A DNA stretch of 35,499 bases from UKL13-2 sp031431435 (GTDB taxonomy: Bacteria > Pseudomonadota > Gammaproteobacteria > Burkholderiales > Usitatibacteraceae): assembly GCA_031431435.1 (NCBI GenBank), contig JANPDI010000222.1:1-35499 (forward strand), given 5' to 3'. The translations under genes were made by a program, and so were the position numbers. The notes below the pieces were generated by a model. The model was not told the DNA's origin. It ran no database searches and was given only the letters and a program-made list of their open reading frames with translations. Below, one piece after another: positions 1 through 9,900 of the stretch (positions are counted from its first letter, which is position 1; every line of letters starts with the position of its first letter).

Positions 1-153
1 GTTGGCTCAGTTGGAAGTGGCCCGCGGCGCCAAATGTGCCTTCGCACATTTGGACGGAGCCGAATCCGAACGCCATGCAGGGCGTGAGGTGGGTTTGTGT
101 GGAGGGTCTTTTCCACGCAAACGAGCAGAAGATGGGAAGCATAGAACGACGAT
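1..153. other. Hairpin-rich leader upstream of the tRNA
   Basis: No convincing gene. Three inverted repeats are visible: a perfect 10-bp stem with a 4-nt loop at 30-39/44-53, a 4-bp GC stem at 71-74/81-84, and an 11-bp stem with one G-T pair at 93-103/112-122. Bases 1-14 match the tRNA segment at 159-172 at 13 of 14 positions (the D-arm region), so a degraded or truncated tRNA copy is possible, but nothing after base 14 continues the match. The stretch could be a tRNA-operon spacer, a repeat element, or the end of a gene that starts before the window. Confidence 0.4.
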
Positions 154-230
154 GGGCCGTTAGCTCAGTTGGTTAGAGCAGAGGACTCATAATCCTTTGG
201 TCGTTGGTTCAAGTCCAACACGGCCCACCA
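154..230 (+). tRNA. tRNA with CAU anticodon (Met or lysidine-type Ile2)
   Basis: This is a complete 77-nt cloverleaf. The 7-bp acceptor stem pairs 154-160 with 220-226, and the CCA end is encoded at 228-230. The D arm and the T arm (GTTGG/CCAAC around a TTCAAGT loop) are intact. The anticodon loop is 186-192 with CAT at 188-190. A CAU anticodon can mean elongator Met or an Ile tRNA whose C34 is converted to lysidine by TilS. The T-arm TTCAAGTCCA looks like Ile2 tRNAs as I recall them, but I cannot decide between the two. It is not initiator-like, because the acceptor stem is fully paired from position 1. Confidence 0.96.
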
Positions 231-353
231 AAAAAATTGCCCAATGAATAACTATCGACCGCTCAACGAAAATAGTCGAATTGCACGGTTGGTGACGCAG
301 AGCCGGCCAACCAATCGGAGCAATTTGCGCTTTGATATGGGGCTGGGTTGCAA

Positions 354-2213
354 ATGACGCCCGCCGCCAAACGCCCTGCAACTTTTTTTGGCCGAGGTGT
401 GCAGCGGGATTTGATCGGCTGGGTACTGTGCGCGTTGTTTGTCACGATTCTTTCCCAGTTGGGCTCGTTTCAAGCGGCTGACCACTGGATTAATGACTGG
501 CAAATCCGCCTGGCTCGGGAAACGGCGCAAAAACCAGTCGTAAATGATGTCGTTGTTATTGCATTCGACGACAAGTTTATCGCCACAGCTGCAGAGCCGT
601 TTGCGCTGTTTCACCCGCACTTTTCAAAACTTCTTGGTGCTATGCGAGTTGCCAAACCACGTCTGGTGGCACTCGACATTGCGCTACCCGAAAAACCATT
701 TTTTGCGGTCGTTCCTCGCAATCGACCCGAATATGATTACGACCGTGACTTGTTGCAGGCGCTGGCAGCATCGGTGCGCGAATTCCCGGTCATTCTGGCG
801 CGGACCGTCGACAATTCCGGCGCGAAACTGCGCGATATTCAGGCGACGTTTCTGTCGGTGGCAAATCGAGGTGCGGGGTTGCCGGCTGGGATGTCTGCAT
901 CGGCATCAGCGATTCTTTGCGGCGATTCCGACGGCCGGATCCGCCGATACCCTGAAGCCGGTTGTACCGGTATCGCCGGTGTCCCGCCACTCGCCATGGC
1001 AATGGCGCAGATCAGTGGAAAACGACAACCACAATCCGGGTTGATTGACTATTCAGTCGGGCCCCGCTTTAAAGTTATTGCCGCGGGTGAGGTCATTAGT
1101 GCGTATGAGCGTGGGGATGTCGGTTGGTTGAAAGACAGGTTTATGGGACAGACCATTCTGGTTGGCGTCGTTCTATCGGATGAAGACCGACATGATGTAC
1201 CGGTTGCGCTGATGGAGGACGAGCCGCTGAATTTGCGGGTCCCCGGCGTTGTGCTGCATGCACAGATCTATCGATCCCTGACGAATGCCGGATTGATTAC
1301 CATTGCCAAAAAATGGCAGGTGATATTCTTGATTGCGGTGGGCGCGCTTTTCGTGATCGGCCGCACCTCACTACTGAAAGCCATTTTTGTCGTCAGCGCT
1401 AGCGGGATGCTGCTGGCAGTGTCGGTATGGTTGTTCAAAAATGGAACATATCTGATGACCTCAGCCGCAATATTTTCGTGCTGGTTTGCTTTTATTGCGA
1501 AGGCGATATTCGATGCAGCACAGACTTGGCGCGAGCGCCGTCACCTGCGGCGGGTCTTCGGCGGTTCGGTAAGTCCGGCATTGATGCGACGAATGGAAAG
1601 TGGTGCGATTTCGCCAAGCAAAGCCGGGATTCGCGCGAGAATATGCGTGATGTTCTGCGACGTGCGGGGATTCACAACACTTAGTGAAAAACTCCCGCCA
1701 GAAAAAGTTGTTGAAATATTGAATGTTTATTTTTCGGCGATGACCGAAATCATTCACGTTTATGGCGGCGTGATTGACAAGTTTATGGGGGACGGAATTA
1801 TGGCGTTGTTCGGGCAGCCGGCACCGCTTCGTGATCCAGAAAAGGCGGCGCTCGACGCTGCCCGAGCAATGCTGGCCAAACTCGCTGAACTCAACGACAG
1901 CACGTTCAAACAAATCGGTTTGAATCTTGAGATTGGAATCGGGCTGAACAGTGGCGACGCCATTGTCGGTTTCATCGGGTCCAAAGCGCGGCATGAATTC
2001 ACGGCCATTGGGGACACCGTCAATACCAGTGCGCGTCTTGAGGGGCTAAGCAAAACGTTGGGGTACCCAATTATTTGTTCGGCATCGGTCGCAAGCGCCA
2101 TTGGCAATCCGGACTATCTCGTATGTCTTGGCGAGCAGCAAATCAAGGGGCGTGCTCCGGTATTGACCTATGGTTGGGACCCGGATGCCGCCGCTGTGGC
2201 AACATCGGGGTAG
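354..2213 (+). CDS. CHASE2-domain class III adenylate cyclase
   Basis: Predicted membrane-bound cyclase making cAMP from ATP in response to an extracytoplasmic signal. Numbered from the ATG at 354 (619 aa), it has a hydrophobic segment near 20-40, a CHASE2 sensor at about 45-310, three closely spaced membrane segments at about 320-388, and a class III catalytic domain at about 425-600. Metal-binding Asp436 lies in FCDVRGFTTLS and Asp480 in DKFMGDG. Transition-state Asn557 and Arg561 lie in DTVNTSARLE. The purine-selecting pair is Lys476 and Thr550 (FTAIGD); Lys/Thr is the class IIIb pattern, a family often stimulated by bicarbonate. All key residues are present, so it should be active. A TTG at 348 is an equally spaced alternative start; both have only G-rich, weak ribosome sites. 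The FecR-like gene follows 120 bases after the stop, a pairing I associate with CHASE2 cyclases. Confidence 0.92.
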   Translation: MTPAAKRPATFFGRGVQRDLIGWVLCALFVTILSQLGSFQAADHWINDWQIRLARETAQKPVVNDVVVIAFDDKFIATAAEPFALFHPHFSKLLGAMRVAKPRLVALDIALPEKPFFAVVPRNRPEYDYDRDLLQALAASVREFPVILARTVDNSGAKLRDIQATFLSVANRGAGLPAGMSASASAILCGDSDGRIRRYPEAGCTGIAGVPPLAMAMAQISGKRQPQSGLIDYSVGPRFKVIAAGEVISAYERGDVGWLKDRFMGQTILVGVVLSDEDRHDVPVALMEDEPLNLRVPGVVLHAQIYRSLTNAGLITIAKKWQVIFLIAVGALFVIGRTSLLKAIFVVSASGMLLAVSVWLFKNGTYLMTSAAIFSCWFAFIAKAIFDAAQTWRERRHLRRVFGGSVSPALMRRMESGAISPSKAGIRARICVMFCDVRGFTTLSEKLPPEKVVEILNVYFSAMTEIIHVYGGVIDKFMGDGIMALFGQPAPLRDPEKAALDAARAMLAKLAELNDSTFKQIGLNLEIGIGLNSGDAIVGFIGSKARHEFTAIGDTVNTSARLEGLSKTLGYPIICSASVASAIGNPDYLVCLGEQQIKGRAPVLTYGWDPDAAAVATSG

Positions 2214-2333
2214 CCGACCGGTTTGCCGATGTAAGTTGATGGGCGAAGGCCAAGCAAGCAAATTTGATTCAACGCGTCACTTTTTACCGACAACCCTGCT
2301 GGTATTGTGTTTTATGGAGACATGGAGAATCAA

Positions 2334-3185
2334 ATGAAAGCAATGCTGTCAGTTTGTTTTTTTCTGTTCGTGTTTACAATCAATTGCGTAGCGCAACCAG
2401 CCAGCCAGCAGCCGGTTGGCAGCGTTCTTGATGTGATTGGTGCCGTATCAGTCACACGCGCCGGTAAGACGGACCCACTGAATTTGTTTGAGAACCTCTT
2501 TATTGGGGATATTGTGCGTGTGGCCAAGGACGCAAGGTTCTTTCTCGCCCACAACCTGGCCAAAACAGAGTATTGGTCGACGGCACCCTCGGAATTTGAG
2601 ATTGCCAGCAACGGTGTAACACTTAGGTCTGGCGGGGCGCCTGTGGCAAAAAAGATGTCTGATTTTGCAGCGGCCGCAACAGTTCTGCCAGTCGGCGGCG
2701 GCAAAACATCAGTCGGTGCGGTAAGGATGCGTTCACTCGTAGCACCAGAAACAGTCCCGTCAAATCGTGACACGGTGACGACGCTTAGTCCGCTATTCTC
2801 GTGGCCACCTTTCAGCCCGGGTATGACCTATGTATTCACGCTTACACAGTCTGCCCGCAAGATTGCCATGGTAAGCACCAAGGAAACCAGCGTGCGATTG
2901 ACCGCCGGTCAAACTCTTGCTTGGGGCGGTGAGTATGAGTGGACACTGACAATAGACGAAACCCCGGAAAAATTGCCCGTCGTTCGAACATTCAAAATAG
3001 TCGACCGAAGCACGATCGATAATTTGTTGCTGTTGACGCCATCCGAAACGGCGGCGTTTTCCGAATGGGTAATTTATGCGCGGGCACTTGAAGCGGCCGG
3101 CGCATTTACCGCCGCCCGCGAGGTTTGGCGACGGCTCGCGAAAGCCAGACCAGACAATCAGGCGCTGGCCGCATTGGCCAAATAG
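2334..3185 (+). CDS. Exported FecR-like domain protein
   Basis: A 283-residue secreted protein of unknown function. The start at 2334 is preferred because GGAGA lies 5-8 bases upstream and the protein then begins with a clean signal peptide (short basic start, hydrophobic run, cut near Ala20). Upstream GTG 2307 and ATG 2322 lack such support. Residues about 28-110 follow the FecR-type pattern: G-S-V-x-x-V-x-G, then L-F-I-G-D-x-V-R-V, then a final G-V-T-L-R strand. A beta-rich central part (about 135-220) and a helical, TPR-like tail (about 230-283) follow. It is not the FecR anti-sigma regulator: it has no helix-turn-helix or membrane anchor, and no sigma factor gene is nearby. It lies behind the CHASE2 cyclase, suggesting it works in the envelope with that sensor. 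Confidence 0.7.
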   Translation: MKAMLSVCFFLFVFTINCVAQPASQQPVGSVLDVIGAVSVTRAGKTDPLNLFENLFIGDIVRVAKDARFFLAHNLAKTEYWSTAPSEFEIASNGVTLRSGGAPVAKKMSDFAAAATVLPVGGGKTSVGAVRMRSLVAPETVPSNRDTVTTLSPLFSWPPFSPGMTYVFTLTQSARKIAMVSTKETSVRLTAGQTLAWGGEYEWTLTIDETPEKLPVVRTFKIVDRSTIDNLLLLTPSETAAFSEWVIYARALEAAGAFTAAREVWRRLAKARPDNQALAALAK

Positions 3186-3219
3186 TTAGCGACGCAAATT
3201 GTCCTGGCTACCTTGGGGA

Positions 3220-6200
3220 CTAAAGCAGCGGTGTTGTTGCAACAATATCAAAACGGGTCAGCCCTGAATATCGGCTGAAGATTGTCCCATTTTCGCCATA
3301 AAGGATAATTCGCGCGCCGGTTGCATGCAGGTGACGAATGCGCGGCAGCGACCCGACCGTACAAGACAAGGGCGATGCGGAGCTTCCTGATTGCTGACAG
3401 GTTGTTGCAGTTGGGAGAAGTGTGGGGTTGCGATAAAAGAAAAAGTCCCAAACAAACACAAGTCCGTCCCGCCGGAGCGCAATGGTTCCTGCAACGCCGT
3501 CTCCTGCAATCTGGACAATATCGGATAATCCCGGCACCTGGGTCGGCGTCCAAATTGGTGTCGCCGAGCCGTTGCCAAATGTATTTTGAGTGTTTGCGCC
3601 CCATCCCCAAACGGTTCCATCGCGCTTGAGTGCAAAAACCATTCGGTTCGCTGTTGTGATCATCACCACCGAATCAATACCGGCAACTAATACTGGTGTT
3701 GATACGAACGCGTCGACGTCGGATGGTGAGCCGACCAACCCCCATTGATAAACCTGTCCATTTGCCGCCAGCGCAAAGGCTGCAGCTTGGTCGGCCGCGA
3801 CGGCGATAATCCCGCTAAGGCTTGGGATGCGCCTTGGCGTGTGATTGGCGGGCCGGCTCGCGCCCCGGTCGATTGTAGTGTTGCCGTTATAGATATCGCA
3901 ATTTGCGATATCGTAAGTGGTGTTTCCAAGGCCAAGCGTGCCATATAGCGAGGAACCCCATGAATAAACAAACCCATCCTTGTCACGGGCCAGCGCAAAC
4001 CAGTTGCCGACTGCAAAACTCGTAATATCTCGCAGTCCGGTCACCTGAACCGGCGATGCGGCCCGACCACCGGATTGCCCGTTGCCAAGAGTGCCGCAGA
4101 GGTTTTGCCCCCATGACCAAACGGTGCCGTCGCCCTTCTGAAAAAAGGCGTTGCGCGCCTTGCTATCGACTTTCTTGACGTTTGTGGCGAAACCCCGCAA
4201 CAATGTCGACTGGGCGCCACTGGATGTGTTGTCGGTTGGATCATCAAATTGTGCGGCGCAGCTCTGTCCGGCGGCAGGCACATAGCGCAGCACATTTAAC
4301 GACCCATCCTTGAGCAGCGCCGTCTTGTCGAGTTGGTCGTAACAACCGTAGGCAAGCCCGCCCCCGGTGTCGAGTGTGCCTGCCCAAGTCATATCCGTCA
4401 AACCTAGCCCGAGTTGATAGGTTGAACCGCGGCCGAATTGTTTCGAGATCGCGTAATTGGCGACATCGAGCGCAACGGGGAGCTTGGCAATGTCATAAAA
4501 AAGTCGCGAACCGGTGCCGGCGGACGTCCCGTCGGCGGCAAATCCATTAAGTTTTCCGTCACTCAAATCACGCGCCATTTGCCGTGCGTTCTCCAGCGCG
4601 GGCGTTATCGCGGTGGGCAGGTAGTTGGCAGCGTTGCGGGCAATTCCCCCGGTGACAACGGCGGCGACACCATAGCGATTATTTGGCAGAACCGTGTCGG
4701 CACTACTTTGGTCCAGCGGCGTGGCGAGAGATTTGATCGAACGTAGTTGGGACGAGATCGGCAGCAAACGATTCATTTCGCTCAATACGGTTTGATTCGC
4801 CGCGCGAATTTGCGACATTGTCAGATTCAGACTGCCGATGGCCTTTGATTGGGTCTCGCCAGCGGTGCCCGGCAAAGCCGGTGGACCAAAAGCGTTGATG
4901 GCATATTGATACGCCGCCTCGGTCAGTGTCGAGACCCCCACGTTTTCGTCGAGGCGGTCGACCAGCGCTCGTAATATTTGTCCAGGACCAAAGCTGGCGA
5001 AGGCATTCGTGCCTTCGTCGAAATAGCGGGCACCGGTCATGCCCGTCACGCTGAGAAGCAACGGCAAATCTGACGCACAACTCTGAATCGAAACCATTCC
5101 AGTCACCGGATCGGTGAGCGCGCTGCCTAGCACCTGCCCATCGGCGAAGCGGGTGACTGTCATCAATCCGCCAAGTACTTTGCCTTCGGAAACCCCACCA
5201 CCCACCTCGTCAGTTTCTTCCGATGCGGTTCCGTCGTCCCCGCTGGTCCAAAGGCCGCCGCCGAGGCCGCCGTAACTCCCGCCGCCAATGCCGCCCCAGC
5301 TGGCGCCGTCGTCGTTGCCGCCGCCATAAATGGCGTCGTTGTTGCCGGAAAATCCCGGGCGAACCTTGGTCACGCAAGCCGTTGTTTTGGGAACCAATGT
5401 AATAGGTGGTTCCGGAAACGGGACAAAGCCGGTCGGTGCAACACCAGCGTTTGTAATTGTGGTCGGAACCTGGTTGGGGTTCATCAGCCAGACGGTGAGT
5501 GTTGCGTTGGGCTGTATCCAGATAAGATCAACGATGCCGTCATTATTCAAATCTGCCGAACCATACAGTTGCCAGGACACCGGCGCGGCAGGTAGATTTT
5601 TGGTGAGGTTGGTGATCGCCTGGGACGATGCCGTGCATGATGCGTTTGGATCATCCGGATTTGGCGCAGGCGGCGGTAATGTCACGCCCGCTGCGTTGAG
5701 TGACAACAGCCGGTTCTCCCCGGTGCTGGCATTGCGAATAAGAATATCGCCCCTGCCAACACCTGACATGTCGGCAAACCGCAGCGCGGTGAATCCAACT
5801 GGTACCGATCCGGCCAGAAAATTCGCGCATGTCCGTTGGGGCATTGCCAGCAAGATTCTGATTTGCCGATCCGGGCTGACGTAGGCCATGTCTGCAGCGC
5901 CATCGGCGTTCAAGTCGGCGGCGCCAAGCAGTTTCCAGTTGAGTGGCGCACCGCCGCGTTTACGAACTTGAACGGTACCGTCTTGATTACGAAACCAAAC
6001 GTATGAAACGCCGGTATCGTTCGAGCCGGGTAGCATGTACCGCCAGACCATGTCCCCAAGCCCGTCACCGTCCAGGTCACCCTCCACCTGGACATCCCAT
6101 GCCACCTTCACTGACCGAATCGCCGCCGCGGATGCCGGTGCAAAGCCATTCCACCATTTCACTTCACCGGTCTCACCTTGTGTAATGTTTTGATAGGCGA

Positions 6201-6639
6201 TATCCGCCGAACCGTTGCCATCCAAATCGGTCGCGGTAACCAGCCGGTAGCGGTTACCGGGGTCGGGTTGTGACGTAAACACCAACTGATTGCCGGCAAG
6301 GCTCACGGAGCGGAGCGCGCCGCTTTGGGAACGCAACAACAGGGGTGGGGTGATGAGCCGACCCGCCTTGTTCGTTTTGCCGCGTTGAATAGCCAACGGT
6401 GGATGTGTTGAAATGAATGCCGACTCATCAATGACGGCTGGGATGGCGGGAGTTGCGTCGGCGTTGGTGGTGCGTTTGGTGATGACCCGTTCGAGCAACT
6501 GCGGTGCTGCCCGTTCCCATTGTGGCTGCAACGCCTCGTTGCTGCCGTTTGCCATCGCGCATGGGTTAAATACCAAGCCACCCAGCCCGGCAAGCAACGA
6601 TGCCGGAAAGTAGATTTTTAGTTGACGTAGCGAGCGCAT
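3220..6639 (-). CDS. Large exported protein with FG-GAP/VCBS and RCC1 repeats
   Basis: A 1139-residue exported protein. The start at 6639 is chosen because AGGAG lies 7-8 bases upstream and a signal peptide follows (about residues 1-30); the frame stays open upstream, but that part overlaps the predicted promoter. At least five Asp-rich FG-GAP/VCBS-type repeats occur near 138, 188, 242, 290 and 363, each with a D-x-[DN]-x-[DN]-G-x-x-D calcium-loop pattern (for example DLDGDGLGD). A Gly-rich linker spans about 438-492, and a middle part without a recognised domain spans about 500-830. RCC1-like repeats then run from about 833 to 1130 (GDGTVWSWG, KDGFVYSWG, RDGTVWGWG). It therefore looks like two beta-propellers joined by a flexible linker. 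The role may be surface binding or adhesion; no enzyme motif is seen. It converges on the FecR-like gene with a 34-base gap. Confidence 0.8.
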   Translation of the reverse strand: MRSLRQLKIYFPASLLAGLGGLVFNPCAMANGSNEALQPQWERAAPQLLERVITKRTTNADATPAIPAVIDESAFISTHPPLAIQRGKTNKAGRLITPPLLLRSQSGALRSVSLAGNQLVFTSQPDPGNRYRLVTATDLDGNGSADIAYQNITQGETGEVKWWNGFAPASAAAIRSVKVAWDVQVEGDLDGDGLGDMVWRYMLPGSNDTGVSYVWFRNQDGTVQVRKRGGAPLNWKLLGAADLNADGAADMAYVSPDRQIRILLAMPQRTCANFLAGSVPVGFTALRFADMSGVGRGDILIRNASTGENRLLSLNAAGVTLPPPAPNPDDPNASCTASSQAITNLTKNLPAAPVSWQLYGSADLNNDGIVDLIWIQPNATLTVWLMNPNQVPTTITNAGVAPTGFVPFPEPPITLVPKTTACVTKVRPGFSGNNDAIYGGGNDDGASWGGIGGGSYGGLGGGLWTSGDDGTASEETDEVGGGVSEGKVLGGLMTVTRFADGQVLGSALTDPVTGMVSIQSCASDLPLLLSVTGMTGARYFDEGTNAFASFGPGQILRALVDRLDENVGVSTLTEAAYQYAINAFGPPALPGTAGETQSKAIGSLNLTMSQIRAANQTVLSEMNRLLPISSQLRSIKSLATPLDQSSADTVLPNNRYGVAAVVTGGIARNAANYLPTAITPALENARQMARDLSDGKLNGFAADGTSAGTGSRLFYDIAKLPVALDVANYAISKQFGRGSTYQLGLGLTDMTWAGTLDTGGGLAYGCYDQLDKTALLKDGSLNVLRYVPAAGQSCAAQFDDPTDNTSSGAQSTLLRGFATNVKKVDSKARNAFFQKGDGTVWSWGQNLCGTLGNGQSGGRAASPVQVTGLRDITSFAVGNWFALARDKDGFVYSWGSSLYGTLGLGNTTYDIANCDIYNGNTTIDRGASRPANHTPRRIPSLSGIIAVAADQAAAFALAANGQVYQWGLVGSPSDVDAFVSTPVLVAGIDSVVMITTANRMVFALKRDGTVWGWGANTQNTFGNGSATPIWTPTQVPGLSDIVQIAGDGVAGTIALRRDGLVFVWDFFFYRNPTLLPTATTCQQSGSSASPLSCTVGSLPRIRHLHATGARIILYGENGTIFSRYSGLTRFDIVATTPLL

Positions 6640-6696
6640 GAATATCTCCTGACTGGGTTGACCATGAAGAACGACCGGCGGCCTGCATCCGGCTCG

Positions 6697-6725
6697 ATTA
6701 TGCGCGCCCAATTTCAACGATTCAA
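6697..6725 (-). promoter_or_regulatory. Sigma70-like promoter for the FG-GAP/RCC1 gene
   Basis: Read on the minus strand, a TTGAAT -35 (6725-6720) is followed after exactly 17 bases by a CATAAT -10 (6702-6697, five of six consensus bases). Transcription would start near 6690, leaving a leader of about 50 bases before the ATG at 6639. It also argues against a longer protein starting near 6717. Predicted by consensus only. Confidence 0.55.
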
Positions 6726-6865
6726 TCGCAGTGCAGCATCAATGCTCGATCGACGGATTGATCCAATTTGTTGTCCAAAATAGGAAATGTGCGCTTGGCT
6801 CGGATTTTCTGCTGGATGGCGTTGGATTCTGGCACATCGATCATTCAAGGCGGCCGGACGCTCTG

Positions 6866-6894
6866 TTGCAGGTGCCATGGGCATCCGTTAGACT
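6866..6894 (+). promoter_or_regulatory. Sigma70-like promoter for the WD40-caspase gene
   Basis: TTGCAG (6866-6871) and TAGACT (6889-6894) are separated by 17 bases. Each matches four of six consensus bases or better. The start site would fall near 6901, giving a short leader before the ATG at 6924, which supports that start over upstream in-frame codons. This promoter faces away from the one at 6697-6725 within the same 284-base divergent region. Confidence 0.45.
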
Positions 6895-6923
6895 CGAAGC
6901 AACCGACCGCCGGATTAACTTGC

Positions 6924-9900
6924 ATGTTTAGTCGCATTGATCTTTATTCACCTGCCGCCCGACAGTTTTTGCCAACACTGCTTTTATGGGTGGCGATTGC
7001 GGCAGCCTCTTTCGTCGCGCACGCCGCCCAAGCCGAATCCATCGGACAACCGCAACTCATTCTGGAGCCGGGTGCGCATACCGGCCCGATCAGGCAGATT
7101 GCCGTTGATCGAAGCCAGAAATGGTTGGTAACCGTGTCGGATGACAAATCTGCGCGTGTTTGGGATCTTGCGACGAATAAATTGGTCGGCACATTGAGGC
7201 CGCCCGCCGGGGTTGACCATGTTGGCCGGTTATATGGGGCGGCGGTTTCGCGCGACGGGATAATTGCCATTGGTGGAACAACCGTCGATGCCGGAGGACG
7301 CCATCGGATCTATTTGTATGATCTTGCCAGCCTGAGTTTCCTGCGCGCAATTGATGCGCGTGGCGGCGACATCAAGCGGCTGGCATGGTCCTTGGATGGG
7401 CGGTGGTTGGCGGCGGCATATGCCGAGTCAGCCGCATTGCGAATATTCACACCGGTCGGCGCTGTGGTTTATGAAGAACAGTTGCCAGCGGATGCGTGGT
7501 CAGTTGCATTTTCGTCGAAGGGTATGCTTGCGGTACCTGTTTCAAATGGAACAATTCGGCTCTATACATTTGCCGGCGCAATGGTTGTGCCCGCCGGCGA
7601 AATCAGGACCGGACGACAAGATCCACGCGGCATTGACTTTTCGCCCGATGGAACACTCATGGCCGTTGGTTTTAATTCACGCCAGAACCGCGAAACAATT
7701 CGTGTCGATATCGTAAACGTCGAGATGCGGTCCGTTATCAAGTCGCTGACGTTTGATGGACTTGGCGCTGGAAATTTACGCAATGTGGCGTGGTCACGCG
7801 ATGGTTCGCAGATCTATTTTGGCGGATCTGCGGCAACCAATCAAAATCAGTTTGTCATCAAACAGATCAATTGGCCATCACTTCAGGGAACTGAATTTGT
7901 TGCGGCGGCAAATTCTGTCACGGATCTGTTGACGCTGGACGACGGGCGGTTGGTGATTGCCACAGCGGAACCTGCTTGGGCGGTCGTCGCGGGTTCTGGC
8001 CTGACGCGACTCACGGCAAGCATCGCTGCATTTGCCGACCCGCGCAGCCTGCGCACAAATTCGAGTGTCACTGCTGTGTCGTTTCGTTTTAGACAGCCGA
8101 ATGAATCGGCATCGTTTGATCTGGCCACAAGGCGGTTTGACGAACAGGATATTTCCTCCACGCTTGCGTCCGCGAAAGCCTCAATACCAAATATGCTGGT
8201 CACCGACTGGGAAAATAATCTTCGTCCAAAAATAAATGGAGCGCCGGTCAAATTGGACGCAACCGAAGTCGCCAGAACTGCGGTTGTTTTGCCGGGTGCC
8301 GGCGGGGTTGTTATCGGTACCAGCCGTGCGTTGCGTCGATTCGACGTGCGTGGTGAGCCAATTTGGTCAATCCGGGTGTCGACGGAGGTGCGCACATCCG
8401 CGGTCAGTCTGGACGGCAACATTTTGCTGCTGGGAATGGCAGACGGGACCATTCGATGGCGGCGTGTATCGGACGGCGCGATGCTGATGTCGTTTTTTTC
8501 GACCGGCGATCGTAAATGGGTGTTATGGACAGATGGTGGTTATTACGACGTCAGTGCGGGCGCGGAAAATTTGATCGGCTGGCTGATAAACCGCAGTGAC
8601 GGTAATCAAGCTGATTTTTTCGCTATCTCACGGTTCCGGGATCGCTATTACCGTCCAGACGTGATTGATCAGGTTTTGGTCAATATGGATGCGGGACGTG
8701 CGCTCGAAGTTGCGAATGAACGCCGACGCAACGCAGCGGCGAATGTGGCAGAACCGGTGCGATCAAGGGTAGAACAGCTTCTCTCAATTGCGCCGTTGAT
8801 ACAGTCATTGCCGCCGATTGTCACCTTGGTGTCACCGTCGATTATTGAAACTGCAACAGCTGATATCACATTGAATTACCGCGTTTTTACGGCAAATGAT
8901 GAGGTGATATCCGGTTTCGAGGTGCGGGTTGACGGTCGACCTTACGAAAAATACCTGAATGAAATGCCAGCAACAAGAGATGGCAAATCGGTTGGTCGGG
9001 TGCGCATCACCCTGCCGGGGCGAAATGTACTTGTACAACTGTTTGTAACAAATGCGCGCGGCATCTCGGCGCCGGCCGTGGCCGCAGTTGAGTACACGGC
9101 CGTATCGACAATCATCCCGAAGATCGCAGTTGCCCCGCCCGCATTGATACCGGCAATGCCACCAATCGACAAGACGGTAGTAGCTGCGCCGTCAGCAGTG
9201 CCGGAGCCGCTGGTCAAGGTGCAAACTGTTGACGGCGCAAAACCGGCCGGCCCGTCTGCGTTGACGCCACCGCCGGTTGCGTCAGCCACAGCCTCACCAG
9301 CGCAACAGCCAACGGCAACACCAGCTCCAATCCCCGCCGCCGCGCCGCCACAACCACCGGTTTTCCTGGACAAAAGGCCGACCCTGTTTCTGTTGGCCAT
9401 TGGTGTCAGCGAGTACGCAATACGCGACTATGACCTTGCATTTGCCGCCAAAGATGCGCGCGATTTGAGTAGTGTTTTTAATGCGCAGTCGGGGCTCTTC
9501 TATAAAAAAGTTGAAATGCGTGTCCTTGCCAACAAACTCGCTACGCGCCAGTCGATTATCGAAGGATTAAGGTGGTTGAAAACGGCGCCGACCGCCGAGG
9601 ATGTGGGCGTGCTGTTTCTTGCCGGCCATGGGCTGAATGATATCGACGATACCTATTATTTTGCGCCGCACGATGTGGACGTTACGAGACTTGTCGAAAC
9701 CGGGGTTCCGGAGCAACATTTTCGCGATGCACTTGCAAACATAAAAGGCAAAACGTTGTTCTTTGTTGACACATGTTTTTCCGGGAAGTCAGTCGGCACG
9801 TTCCAACAATCCGACCTGACAAAACTTGCCAACAAGTTGTCGAGCCCGGAGAATGGTGTGATTGTATTCTCAGCGTCCCATAGTCGGCAGGCCTCACTTG

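Noticed and set aside
1..87. Open frame running into the window at base 1
   Set aside because: It is short, crosses a perfect hairpin and shows no protein-like pattern, so I do not call it a gene fragment.
187..381. Small minus-strand open frame across the tRNA
   Set aside because: It encodes the familiar spurious GRVGLEPTTKGL peptide that appears when a tRNA is translated on the opposite strand.
6640..6717. Longer start for the FG-GAP/RCC1 protein
   Set aside because: It has no ribosome site, overlaps a good promoter, and would bury the signal peptide.
6768..6923. Upstream start for the WD40-caspase protein
   Set aside because: It would place the predicted promoter inside the gene and remove the signal peptide from the N-terminus.
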